Source of the DNA: Telmatactis stephensoni
Lineage: Eukaryota > Cnidaria > Anthozoa > Actiniaria > Isophelliidae
Direction: 5' to 3'
NCBI GenBank assembly: GCA_029948255.1
Contig: JALIZF010001800.1
Coordinates: 62,001 to 126,000 of the forward strand
DNA length: 64,000 nucleotides
In this document: positions 1 to 11,375 of the stretch, in pieces
Position numbering within the stretch: the first letter of the stretch is position 1
How the letters are laid out: each line of letters starts with the position of its first letter
Program-made: the position numbers and the translations under genes
Notes under the pieces: model-generated
What the model saw: the letters and a program-made list of their open reading frames with translations, nothing else
What the model was told of the DNA's origin: nothing
Database searches by the model: none

Positions 1-160
1 TAACAATGAAAGAGTCTCGCGTCAGACCGCGTATCAAACAAACAAATGCCATCACCAAGACAACGCTTCACTTTTTCACAAAAAATTCTGAGAGAGGAGG
101 TTGAACAAAAAGCTAGCCGTTAAAAATCACGAATTTTGAAACAAATTTAGAAAGTTGAGA

Positions 161-3100
161 ATGTCACGAGTGCTACAAACTATGTAAGTACAATGGTTGT
201 CACGTGACTTGAGTTCTATGTGAAAAAAACGCAAAAAGTGAAAATATGGTCACTTTTCAACTGCGCTGTAGAAATGTTCTTCACGAAGCGTTTTTTCACA
301 CAAGACTATAAGGTTTTTCTAAGCTATCTTTACGTAAAAAGTGCCTTTATAGTTAGCGACAAATGCCGACTGTAATGTTTTAATCGCTCTTTTGATATTT
401 CATGCAGTTGTGGTTCAAAACGATCTTTGAAGACATCAAGTGACTTGAATTCTGAGACAACTCAGAAGAAAATCATCGTCAGTATTCCTGGGAATAAAAA
501 GGTAAGACGGTACAAAAACGTTTAAGCAATTAGCTTTTGCCTCCGATCACATGGCTACTTTGAAATAGCTAAACCTTTTATTTATGCTACTTTCATTTGC
601 GTGCTTCAAAAACAACGTACCTTAGCCATCTAAAACCACCTATAAGCGATTTTTTGTCTTTTTTCTTCTAGTATGAGGCTTTCACAGCCCAATCTACTTG
701 TATGAAAACTCAGGATTTGAAGAAACAAAAGAAGTCACGTGATGCAGAAGAAAAAACTCACGAGCAACCTACTACTGTTGCTCCAAAAAATCCTCAGCGA
801 AAAATACTGGTCGCTAAAAGAGGTATTTAAAGTGCCATCATGTGAAAATATATATTATACGTATACAGTTACTTTTGCGAGATCGATTTATGCATAGGCT
901 AGCTAGGGTACGTTTTTCGACTAACGTATTTCCCCAAAACAAAATGATGTGCAAACCTTGTTTAGCGTGGATGTTGCACAAACTGGCTCAGTATCCCCTA
1001 AAAACCATCGATCCTGTGCAATTATATCTTTACTACTCTTTTTAGCCTCTGAATCACGAAAGAGAAAATTCTTCTCCAAATATTTCCAAGGTGATCTGCT
1101 TGGAACGGGCTCTTTTGGAAAGGTGTATGAAGGGTTCAGGATCCAAGACCAGTTACCAGTGAGTTTTTTAATTATTGGCATGTGCTTGTTGCGTTTGTTT
1201 GATGTGATTGTTTGATGTGAAGCGATAAATGAATGAATGAATGAATGAATGAATGAATGAATGAATGAATGAATGAATGAATGAATGAATGAATGAATGA
1301 ATGAATGAATGAATGAATGAATGAATGAATGAATGAATGAATGAATGAATGAATGAATGAATGAATGAATGAATGAATGAATGAATGAATGAATGAATGA
1401 ATGAATGAATGAATGAATGAATGAATGAATGAATGAATGAATGAATGAATGAATGAATGAATGAATGAATGAATGAATGAATGAATGAATGAATGAATGA
1501 ATGAATGAATGAATGAATGAATGAATGAATGAATGAATGAATGAATGAATGAATGAATGAATGAATGAATGAATGAATGAATGAATGAATGAATGAATGA
1601 ATGAATGAATGAATGAATGAATGAATGAATGAATGAATGAATGAATGAATGAATGAATGAATGAATGAATGAATGAATGAATGAATGAATGAATGAATGA
1701 ATGAATGAATGAATGAATGAATGAATGAATGAATGAATGAATGAATGAATGAATGAATGAATGAATGAATGAATGAATGAATGAATGAATGAATGAATGA
1801 ATGAATGAATGAATGAATATGTGAATGAATGATGATAATGAATGAATGAATGAATGAATGAATGAATGAATGAATGAATGAATGAATGAATGAATGAATG
1901 AATGAATGAATGAATGAATGAATGAATGAATGAATGACCTACAATGGATAAATAAATTCAATTAAATGAATCAACGAATTTTTTGATTTTCTAGGTTGCA
2001 ATAAAACACCTACCTATAAAGAGTGCCAAAAAAGTTCAGGTAAACATTTCATTCCTTCACGAGCCCTAGTTTTTATTGCAGAACGCAGATAAGACCAGTC
2101 TACACTGGACGAAAAAATGGATTTACAGCATGAGTAAAGCTGATGCAAAACTGTAGTAAATACCGTATTTGCTCGTATTTTTACACATTTGCTCAAATGC
2201 AAACTTTGTGTTTGGCTTTATATTTACTGCACCAGGGCAGTTGGTGAATACCGCTTTCACCTAAGTAGTAAACACTGTAGCAAATGTATAGCAAATTTAC
2301 AAGTTTGGCAATGTTTGCCACGGTAGCATATGTGTAGTAAATATGAAGTTTGATTTCGAGTTTGCTGTGAGAGCAAATGTAACAGCAAATTTGCAAATTT
2401 GGCAATGTTTGTAACGGTAGTAAATGTCAAGTAAATATTGAATTTGCCTTTGATTTTGCTGTGAGAGCAAACGCAGCGCAAACTTGCGCTCCAATTATAG
2501 TATATTTATCGTTGTGCAAGCCATTGTAAACATGATCAAACTAAATTGCTCTTTGAAAAGTATAATTTCTAGATTTGCGTGTACGCTGTTTGATACATCG
2601 CGCTATCGCATAACATGGAAGCTAAACGTGCGTTATTGCGTCAGGACGATATAATACTCATAGAATCAAACTTTTATTAGGAAATATTCAGTATATATAC
2701 ACACATCTTTAAAATGCATTTAATTGAAAATTATGACTTTCAAAATCAATCTAATAAATCACCTATGGATATACATCTAAATCCCTCATTCATTTCAACT
2801 TTTGATCCTTTAATAAGATTTTTCAAATTTCAATTCATTTCAATCTAAATCAAGTATGCTAAAATTCAACTTTGAAATTACTATCTATTTTAATATCTAA
2901 AAGCCTCTTATATATGTTTTAATAATTCTATAATGTGACTTCTCAAATGAAATCCAATTCAATTAAAAATCAGCATTGCCGGATTATAAGTTTGATAATA
3001 TACACTCTAATTCCCTTGTGTTATTTTGTCATCTCACTATTTCACTTTTAACAAATTTAATTAAACTAATACATTAGCTAATTTTGGAACCAGTATCTGA

Positions 3101-6100
3101 CATGATAGTTTGTTTAGCTCTCTGAAGAGATGCAAAATCTTGTTATTTAATTTATATTTGAAATGTTTTCAAGGAGAGAAAAATTAATTAGCTACAAGGC
3201 AATACAAGTTTCTTCAAAAGTCAGTACATTTGTACATGAATCCAATAACAAGGTCTGAATACTTTATGACCCAAACACAAATAATACCACAGTTACATCT
3301 CACTCAATGTCAGACTTGACTGTACATAGTATATTCTTTTTAGTTTTGGTAACAGCCTGTGGTAATCACGAAGTACACATCAATGACCCAGGAAGGTGTG
3401 ATTGGACAATACAAATGCTTTAACTTTCCACAACTTCCACAGGTTTTTGCTTACAATTTTGAATAACTTATGCAACATCAAGGCGGACATTGAGCAACAT
3501 ACTGACCATTAACTTGTTTATTGCTTAACTAAGCTCACTTCAAATCTCATACGAAAATAACTAACCTAACTTGGGACTGTGATCAAAATCCAAACTGCAA
3601 GTTCATTGAAGAGCCTCATCCAAAAAGACATACTAATTATGTTCTTATTGATTTGAGCTCAGCTTAGGAGAATACTGACTAAGATCAAATTAATCACACA
3701 TCACTTAGGCTATTCTTGCATTGACCTCTTTCAGTTTTTCACAAAGAGAAAATATTTTTACCCTTGAAAATTATAATTTTGCTTTCTAAAAAGAATGGTG
3801 TAAGAGTCAGCTCAAAATAATAATCTAATGACATTAACTGAATAATATTTATGATTTTGAGTACCAGCTGATATTGTGCTAGTCTGTTTGCAATAATTGT
3901 CCAACATCAGTAACACTCTGTAATGAGAAAGTAAAAGAATCATTACTAGTCTGCAACATGTAGCACAATATAGTCTGCAGGCCTGTGCTCTTACAGCAGT
4001 GCCTGGGTGCCTGAGAACAGCCTTGATTTGGTTTAATATTTAACACTCTTCTACACTGTGTATTAAAGTGTCATGTAGTGTACAAAGTAATCATGTCACT
4101 ACTGTTTACAACACTTTTTGATGCCCGAAACAATAGCACAAAGACCTTGAATGTACTTGAGTTCATTTTGGTGTGTTAATAAATACAGGGGGAAATTATG
4201 ACAACAATATATAGCTTTAATATTCACTTACCAATTATAAGGAATTTGAAGAAAGCTGGTCATCATATATTGTGAATCGAAATCTAGAATAACAAAATAA
4301 AAGAGTTCCACAGTCAATAGGATTATTTGAAAGCAACGTAGTCGTGATAGGCTTTCAAGATATAATAGTATCCTCTCGGATCATGTTTATTTACGACTGT
4401 TGTCGAACTTTTCCTTAAGAAAACACTAGAAACTTGCTCCTTTGGAAACCACAAAACTATACATTACTAGGGTATTAGTAGGGAAATGTCCCAGTTAAGA
4501 AAAGAGCGTTTTTTTACCCTGTGAGCAAAGGGATTTCGGCTCTGGGATTCTGAACTCCTTCTCCCGAAAGCTCGAAGGTCAATTTCGAAAATTTGCTAAA
4601 GTACGAACCTGGAATATAAAAGCTCAACGAGTCCGAGCTTTCCTTCACAAGTCAAAATGTGAATTAATAAATAAACAATTTTTCTTATGTAAAGTATCTA
4701 AAGAATCAAAAATACAATTAATTACAGTTAGTTTACTTACTATTTTGAAGTAATCGTAGCACAGACAGCACAATAAATATCCGCCGCCATTTGTCGATCG
4801 CTTCTTCTCTCCATTGCGATAAAATACGAAGGTTTTATGCATCAAAACAATGACATTTTTGAAGAAAAACGTCTCTTAACTTGTCGCTCTTCGTTTAACA
4901 AGAATAAAAATCATTTTCTAGCACAAAAGAAGAAATTTTCGCTTCACAACTTGTCCAACACTCCTCGCATCAACAGTTTCAACTGAAAATGGCCGCCACG
5001 CGCCAAGCAATTCAAACATGTCACATGATAGCATACGGTGTTTTCATTGGTCAATCGATAATCCCAAGATTAGATTTGCAGTATAGCAAAAGTGTAGCAA
5101 ATTTAATCCAAATCTATAGCAAATATAAGACAAACTCAGTAATTGCGTTACATTTGCTAGATTTGTAAACGTGGAGTTTACATCAATTCTGCTACTCGTG
5201 TAAACCAATAGCAAATTCAGAGCACCAGATTTGCAAATGTGTAGCAAATTTAATGCAAAAGTACAATTTTACCTGGCTACGCAAATCTACAGCAAATATG
5301 AGCCAAATTCGGTAATTGCGTTACATTTGCTATAGTTGGAAATGTGGAGTTTACATCAATTTTGCTACTTAAGTAAACCAATAGCAAATTCAGAGCACCA
5401 GATTTGCAGTATAGCAAAAGTATAGCAAATTTAACTGATCCAAAAGTAAAATTTACCTGCCTATGCAAATCTATAGCAAATATGAGCCAAACTCAGTAAT
5501 TGCGTTACATTTGCTAGATTTGTAAACGTGGAGTTTACATCAATTTTGCTACTCGTGTAAACCAATAGCAAATTTGGAGCACCAGATTTGCTCTGTATTT
5601 GCTCATTATGCAAACTTGAGCAAATCCATTTTTTCGTCCAGTGCTAGGGCCCAGTTGTTAACGCTAATCCTTGGTTAAAATGAATGGTTTTCTTTAGATT
5701 TATTCCTGGGTTAACGCTAATGGTAATGGGCCCAGTTCCTAGCTGTCTTTTCCATTCTTGTGGCGTGACATTTTGCCACATGTTACGAGAGGGGCGCCGC
5801 GGCCAAACAAGACCCTAATCCCATGAATTCGTATTCTTTCAGATTGATCCATATCGAAGCCTTCCCGCTGAGGTCTACTATCATCGTCATCTCCAACACC
5901 CCAACATTATTAAGCTACTTGATCACCACGTCTTTGACGGCAATCACGTGCTAGTTCTGGAACGACCACGTGTTTCTACTGATCTGTTTGAGTACCTATT
6001 TCAACAAGATGATAATACCATCAGCGAGGAAGAAAGCAGAACAATATTCCGCCAATTGCTTGATGCTGTGGTTTACCTTGATGGACAAGATATCGTACAC

Positions 6101-8011
6101 CATGATATCAAGTCAGAGAATATACTGATGGATCTCAGTGATGAAGGCAAAGTCAAATTGATTGATTTTGGTCTTGCATGCAACTCTACTAAAGAACCAA
6201 TCACAAACTTCTTTGGTAAGTCGGGAATTAGCTACTTTACTCTTTCGTGTGACTTTCCATGGATGGCTAACGGGTCGCGCATGCTAATTTTTTTTCTAAC
6301 GGTCACAAAATAAAAAAAAGGCTCTGATATACAATGTAATTTTTCTTGTGTAAACGTTGCGGGCAGCAGTTGCGTGTAGTTACAGAAGAAAACGTAAAAT
6401 AAGTAGAACTCGATGATCGACTCGATACTGAAACTGCAATGATTGTGCGCATCTGTTACAGAAGTGAACATACTGCTGCACCTATGTACTACGTAGTTTT
6501 TTGCAGAAAAAATTGCATTGTATATCGTAACTTTTATGAGCACTGCGTGGAGTATAGGGAGAAGTCGGTAGGTCAGGGTACACTTGAGCATGTTCGCTAG
6601 ATCCTACCTTGCGAGAAGAAGAAAAACGTAGTTGCGCATATGGTAGCTTGTCAAGTGATTATGAGTTAATTTCAATGCAAAGTTCTCTCGTCTTGTTCTA
6701 AATCACTAAACAAAATACAATACAATACACCTTGATTAGTTTTGTCTTACAGTAACAATGGTTTCTCAATTCCAGGTACTCCTGAGTACAGTCCCCCAGA
6801 ATACCACAGCCGTCATCAGTACGATGGTGGCCAGGCAACCGTATGGTCTCTAGGGTGTGTACTCTATGATATGCTGACAGGGGATCTTCCTTATGAGAGT
6901 GCTGAGCATGCAGCCTTACAGCCTCTAAAGCTAACCAATCATCTTTCACAAGGTAAGCTTTTTTTGCTAATAATAGTAACTTAGGGCGCTGTTACACAGT
7001 GCAATAAAACTCGTCGTAGTTGCAATGGCGATGTGAAACAAGTTGCACGCACCATTGTTACACGGTGTAACGGAAAAACGGGTGTTGCAACGATTGCAGT
7101 TGGCTTGTCTTGCAATACTTTTGCGCAATCCAGGATGAGTTGTACGCTGCAATGACTCGTGCAACTTGTTTTGCAACGTCATTGCGATCGATCGAGACCG
7201 GCCAGCTCAGTTGCTCAGATGATTACAGCTTGTACTGCAACGCTGTAACGGCGGCTGGAGTTGGAAATGATAAAAATGATGTTTATTAGAAACGATGTTT
7301 TATTAGTACCTAATACATTTTACAGGTATTTGGGTTGGTTTTGCTAATCGAAAAGGGATGATACTAATTTGGTCCCCCACCCTTGAAAGCCTCATCCCCT
7401 CACCACTAGCTCCCCCAGAATGCCAGAATATAATATGTAGGTTACGGTAATACGATGCGACATCAAGCGCAACTTTTCCTGCTGCTTCTCAGCAAAGCTA
7501 GTAGCTCCATATTTGTTTTAACCCTGCAACAATTCACTGAATATATGGTAACTGATTGCAAATTATAGAGCAGGGCCCCGGTGTTAGAAGGGTGAAATTC
7601 TAGGCTAAAACACATAATTTTAAAAAAATAATCCTGAGTCATATTGCAAATCGTCTTTCAATAACTTAAATAACTGTTAGAGCGCTTTTCGTATGGGTGG
7701 GAAACTGACCGTACCAGTTACGGTCAATGCACGGTACGTTTACGGCAAGAATTTCGAATGTTTTTATAGACATTACGGTACTGACACGGTCACGGTACGG
7801 TACGGTCAGTTTCCTACTCATACGAAAACCGCTCTATACTGAGAACGGCAGACTGCTGGCAGACCAACTAACGTTTCTAGTTCATAAAATTTTGATATTT
7901 TATTTTTCAGATGTTCGCGGTTTCTTGAAAATCATGCTTGAGAAGCTTCCAGAAAACCGAGCAAATCTCCAGGACCTACTTAGACACCCGTGGCTGATGA
8001 TGAACGCTTGA
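161..8011 (+). CDS. PIM-like serine/threonine kinase, copy 1 (8 exons, 358 aa)
   Basis: Coding exons by GT-AG splicing and continuous phase: 161-183, 408-501, 672-822, 1046-1158, 1995-2039, 5843-6215, 6776-6952, 7911-8011. Seen: glycine loop GTGSFGKVYEG (residues 109-119), VAIK lysine 131, alpha-C Glu152, hinge LERP (181-184), catalytic loop HHDIKSEN (228-235), DFG (250-252), activation segment ending SPPEY, and a C-terminal RHPWL. The hinge proline and the overall order match the PIM family, proto-oncogene-type kinases that are active without activation-loop phosphorylation. The HRD arginine is replaced by His229. About 100 N-terminal residues are basic and unlike vertebrate PIM. The start ATG at 161 was chosen because the donor after 183 gives the right phase for exon 2; the ATG at 6 runs into a stop. 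Polyadenylation-type AATAAA motifs follow the stop. Exons are identical to copy 2 at 29981-36371. Kinase class is firm, PIM assignment good, substrate unknown. Confidence 0.88.
1228..1937. repeat. (GAAT)n microsatellite in kinase copy 1, intron 4
   Basis: About 700 bp of nearly perfect tetranucleotide repeat, interrupted once near 1819-1846. It sits between exons 4 and 5. The matching array in copy 2 (31052-31443) is only about 390 bp and lacks the interruption. The long IHSF-type reading frame on the minus strand is an artefact of the repeat. Confidence 0.97.
2103..5643. mobile_element. CACTA (EnSpm)-like non-autonomous DNA transposon
   Basis: The element starts CACTGGACGAAAAAATGG and ends with the exact inverse; the terminal inverted repeat is perfect over 22 bp. 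It is flanked by CTA on both sides (2100-2102 and 5644-5646), and copy 2 of the gene has the uninterrupted site with a single CTA at 31607-31609. CAC-type termini, a 3-bp target duplication and repeated subterminal motifs (GCAAATTTG-like units at about 2180-2500 and 5070-5620) are typical of the CACTA/EnSpm superfamily. No transposase was seen in the 3.5 kb; the interior (about 2500-5040) is AT-rich and without a long reading frame. It lies in kinase intron 5 and should be spliced out with it. Confidence 0.85.
4735..4847 (-). other. Possible captured first exon inside the CACTA-like element
   Basis: On the minus strand, two short open frames begin at ATGs near 4847 and 4816 and run to a consensus donor (AAAATA then GTAAGT) at about 4738. 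The frame from 4816 contains MAADIYCAVC, a CxxC-containing peptide. The adjacent 4980-5010 stretch has low A/T content like a promoter. CACTA elements often pick up host exons, so this may be a captured gene start, or the first exon of an element-encoded protein. Evidence is thin. Confidence 0.2.
6986..7257. repeat. Foldback repeat with GCGCTGTTACAC terminus, kinase intron 7
   Basis: The left end GGGCGCTGTTACACAGTGCA has an imperfect inverse at the right end (GCAACGCTGTAACGGC). A related left end occurs at about 35472 (GGCGCTGTTACACTGTGCAA). The same copy is present in kinase copy 2 (32949-33220), so it predates the duplication. Confidence 0.4.
7677..7837. mobile_element. Short MITE, TAGAGCG...CGCTCTA family
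   Basis: Termini are inverted (GCGCTTTTCGTATGGGTGGG at left against CTACTCATACGAAAACCGC at right) around a GGTACGGT-rich core. The same family appears at 42129-43650 in a BBOX1 intron. In kinase copy 2 this MITE is split by a 2-kb insertion at 34103-36151. Confidence 0.7.
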
Positions 8012-8288
8012 GGTACATCCAAACCACTGGCATGGGCAAATATCACATTCTAAATAAGAGTCTATTATATATATAGAAGAATAATCAGCTAGAATAACTC
8101 AGCTCGGTTCAAACACATGGTGAGACAGCGAAAAATAAGACTTGTACTGATAAAAAACTGATTTCAAGAAAAAATGATTTAGTTATTAAGGGTGATATAA
8201 ATATCTCGTAGTTTTTACAAAAAGCTAGTATGAAAAATAATAATCAATAACAGTTTGAAAATATAGGATGGTTTTTTATAAATTTACC

Positions 8289-8331
8289 AATAAATACATA
8301 TTGTAAATAAGAATAGTAATTTAGAAATAAA
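8289..8331 (+). terminator. Candidate polyadenylation signals of kinase copy 1
   Basis: Two AATAAA hexamers (8289-8294 and 8326-8331) lie about 280-320 bp after the stop codon at 8011. The same pair is conserved in copy 2 at 36642-36647 and 36679-36684. No transcript end can be seen from sequence alone. Confidence 0.45.
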
Positions 8332-8459
8332 TATATTGACAGGAATACAAGGCTTAGTTTTCTTGTGTTAAAATCCTGTTGGGGTGTCTGGTTGGAGGTT
8401 GGGTGTCCCCCCCGCAAATTCGGGTTTGGGTGTCCAGAGCGCTTAGTATAGGTAATATC

Positions 8460-8582
8460 TCAAATTGGAATTGATTCGCACGAGCTGTGTTTTTCAAAGA
8501 GTATCAAAATTGCACGAGCCTGTAGGGCAGTGCAATTTGAGTTCTTTGAAAAACACACGAGTGTGAATTAATTCCAAATTGA
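8460..8582. repeat. Palindromic repeat downstream of kinase copy 1
   Basis: CAAATTGGAATTGATTC at the left pairs with GAATTAATTCCAAATTG at the right, around a TTTTTCAAAGA / TCTTTGAAAAA inner stem. Two further copies follow kinase copy 2 (at about 36820 and 37180). It marks the last stretch where the two kinase regions clearly align. Confidence 0.7.
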
Positions 8583-10210
8583 ACGAGAAACTGCATGATA
8601 ATAACTTTTTATAATAACACACCAACAAAAAATACTCGTTTCTGATTGGCTGACGAGCTGTGAATTTTTTCTGAACACCGTGCAATTAATTAATTGCACA
8701 TGTGCAATTTAACAAATTGAAGATGGTTTTGAGTTGTCTGTCCTCTTATTGACACCCCCTTGACGTCATAAAATGTTCAAAACTCAAGTGGAATCACGAG
8801 CGCAGCGAAAGCCTATTTTTTCAATCATTGTCCCATCAGAGTATCAATGCGAAAGAGCGGTTCTTTGGAATATGTTAACTTTTCGTCTAATGTATTTTTG
8901 TGATTAGAAACACGTATTTTTTGTAGGTGTGTTATTAATAGGAAATTCTACCTTAGTTCTCGAAGAATTAATGAAAAATATCGCTTGTGCATGTGTTTGA
9001 TGAAAGAGGCTGAATACCAATCGTGCTACGCGCTCCTGGTATTTTAGTGGGTTAAAACCCACTTTCATACAAATACGCGCGGTATTTTTCATATTATAAT
9101 ACACTATACAAAATTACTCGATTCTGATTGGACGAGAGGAGTACAATTATATCGTTAATTGTACTCTGTAGAGTACCTATTAAGTCGCTATGGCAACGAT
9201 AGTGTATTATAAATAAAAAATCGCACGATCTTCTCGTACAATTCAGAATTAATAGTTACTCGTAATGTTTTGAAAACTCTCAAATAGGACTCGCCTAAAG
9301 GCTCGTCCTATTTTGAGAACTTTCAAAACATTACTCGTACCTATTAATTCCGAATTGTACTCAAGATCGTGCGATTTCCTATACTAATTCTTCTCGAACG
9401 GTGTAATTTCTTATAAGTAATACCATGACCCTGAGGGATATTCGTGATTAAATGTCCCCGAAGCCGAGGGAGGTTTAGTGGACGGCCAAGGGACTTTTAC
9501 TAAACCTCCCTCGGCTGAGGGGACATTTAATCACTAATATCCCGAAGAAGTCATGGTATTACAAAGAGGAAATTAACGAAAATATACTTCGCTCTTTGTT
9601 CATCCAAAACTTGATCGAACATATTGTACACTGAATTCTTTTACCAATTGTGTGTAACCCTGTTCTCTGGGGAGTTTTGAAAATAGATTTCTTTGTTTTA
9701 TACTTACAATGGACAAGTATTTATAGGTTGTTAATCAACTCGAAAGCTAAATTGTTTTCACTAAGCTTTCTTTGCTTCGTTACGCACATGCGCAAAATAG
9801 GATGAATAGCTCCCACATGCGTAAGAGTGTGCAGTGGTAAGAGGTATCGGTGCGTTAGAAAGTTTTAGAGTTTCGGAACAGCGTGCAAATTAAAGCTGTC
9901 CCGATCGTCCCGATGATTGATATATGAGGGACTGTTCCTCATGAATAGTAATGAGGGTAATTTAGTTCTAAATTTCCCTAATTAATGATGTATGAGGGAA
10001 ATTTAGTACCACTTCGGAGTTTAAGAATCGTTTCTTATGCGCATGCGATTTTATCCCGAATTTCTCACCTTCTTTTGTTTGATTAAAAACAAAAGAAGGT
10101 TTAAACAAAAGAAGGTGAGAAGTTCGGGATAAAATCGCATGCGCACTGAAAACGATTCTTAAACTCCGAACTGGCTTATTCAGGCCGGTAGGAGGGGTGT
10201 TAGACAATAA
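8583..10210. repeat. Foldback elements in gene-free DNA
   Basis: No gene was recognised. Three hairpin-forming elements are clear: 9216-9378 (arms with TCGCACGATCTT / AAGATCGTGCGA, loop near CTCGCCTAAAGGCTCG), 9416-9563 (outer arms GTAATACCATGAC / GTCATGGTATTAC, inner arms GGAGGTTTAGT / ACTAAACCTCC) and 10011-10170 (arms TTCGGAGTTTAAGAATCG / CGATTCTTAAACTCCGAA). The phrase GATTCTGATTGG recurs here and elsewhere in the window, usually near the edge of such elements. These are MITE-like by structure only. Confidence 0.65.
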
Positions 10211-10231
10211 AGGCTGGTTCACACTAGCGTC

Positions 10232-10740
10232 TAGTCCAGTCCCAGACTCTCTTTCTTGCCGCTCCAGGACTCGCGGAGAAAGAGAGTCCAGTATAACTTG
10301 CATGCGCATGTGCAAAATGAGCCAATCAATTGATTAATTAGTATTTTGCGAGCTTGCAATATGCAAATGTAAGTGTTTGGTAGCAGTGGTAGTGATGCGT
10401 ATCGAAAAATTCACAAATACGTCTTTCCCAACTGTCGATCCGTAAATAGCCTGTAACTGCTCAAACTTTGGTAAAAGATTATAGTTGGTTTTTCCAAGTG
10501 CATAGCTCACTGAATCAACAAATGGCTTTCCGAAATGAGACTGATATCGTGTATACAAAACACTTTCTTCTTCAGCCATCTTGAATCATTAGATGATTTT
10601 TAGGATTTGCAACCACGCGATCACCACATGAATGTGGTGATCGCGTGGTCACTAAGCTGACATGCGCATGCAAGTTATACTGGACTCTCTTTCTCCGCGA
10701 GTCCTGGAGCGGCAAGAAAGAGAGTCTGGGACTGGACTAA
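10232..10740. mobile_element. hAT-like MITE with 8-bp target duplication CTAGCGTC
   Basis: Inverted arms of about 75-80 bp (10232-10311 and 10661-10740) start TAGTCCAGTCCCAGACTCTC. CTAGCGTC occurs directly before (10224-10231) and directly after (10741-10748), an 8-bp target duplication as expected of hAT elements. It carries a truncated helicase-like reading frame on the minus strand (10334-10579). Confidence 0.8.
10334..10579 (-). pseudogene. RecQ-like helicase N-terminal fragment carried by a MITE
   Basis: An 81-codon frame begins MAEEESVLYTR and contains LLPKFEQLQAIYGSTVGKDV followed by FVNF. This resembles the segment just before the Walker A motif in RecQ-like DExH helicases (…QxxAI…GKDVFV..PTGxGKS). 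The similarity stops before the P-loop: the next residues (SIRITTTATKH) are unrelated, so the nucleotide-binding site is missing. It is best read as a captured fragment, or a derived small protein, between the arms of a hAT-like MITE. The helicase reading rests on motif memory only. Confidence 0.5.
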
Positions 10741-10834
10741 CTAGCGTCGGAATCGGAAGCAGAAAACAAATGAAAAGACAAAAGAGTTAAGTCAAGCGTG
10801 TGACATAAGACATCGACATAAGCATCGCAAGAAG

Positions 10835-11162
10835 TTCCCTGCTAACAGAGGCTCACACAGACGTTAAATCACTCGAAAAGTGAGCCTCTGCCGAGCGAGG
10901 CCGTTTTCTTTGTTGCGCATGCGTTAGGTAACTAAGCAACCCCTGACGTCATTATGACGTTTCGTGTCTCGTGGGCTCGAAAAAATAAGCGGAGTTTCCA
11001 ATTTGCTCATGTGCATCATCTAATTTCCGGTTTAAACCGGATAAAACTGGTTTTCTTCGTCCACGATTGTGGACGGCGGCACAACAAAGAAAACGGCCTC
11101 GCTCGGCAGAGGCTCACTTTTCGAGTGATTTAACGTCTGTGTGAGCCTCTGTTAGCAGGGAA
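10835..11162. mobile_element. Long-TIR MITE with target duplication CGCAAGAAG
   Basis: Arms of about 78 bp (10835-10913 and 11086-11162) start TTCCCTGCTAACAGAGGCTC. CGCAAGAAG lies on both sides (10826-10834 and 11163-11171). Long arms plus a 9-bp duplication would fit Mutator-like elements; if the boundary is one base off, 8 bp would fit hAT. Confidence 0.75.
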
Positions 11163-11375
11163 CGCAAGAAGCATAAGACCAAGCATAATCAAAGACAAAG
11201 GAAAGAACAAAGAAAAACACCTTTCTCTTCTATTCTAATCCCTAAATTCTTTATTGTTTTCTTACGATTCCGATTCCGATTCCGACGCTAGTGTGAACCA
11301 CACTTAAACGTCCCTCTTGAAACAATGGATCCCGAGGTGATCATGGTGTTACTATACTAATATTATGCATAAAAC

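Larger units (their letters stand above)
10211..11309. mobile_element. Host element A of a nested MITE cluster
   Basis: The left end GGTTCACACTAGCGTC is inverted at the right end (GACGCTAGTGTGAACC at about 11284-11299), and both ends continue into GGAATCGG-type repeats. TTAA at the right and TAAA at the left border suggest a TTAA-type target, but that is not certain. Two younger elements (10232-10740 and 10835-11162) sit inside it with their own target duplications. Confidence 0.7.

Noticed and set aside
6..104. Earlier kinase start at position 6 (MKESRVRPR...)
   Set aside because: The frame stops after 32 codons and does not join exon 2; the ATG at 161 gives the correct phase.
921..1961. 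346-codon minus-strand ORF with IHSF repeats (and 158 codons at 30992-31468)
   Set aside because: It is the GAAT microsatellite read in an open frame, within an intron of the kinase gene.
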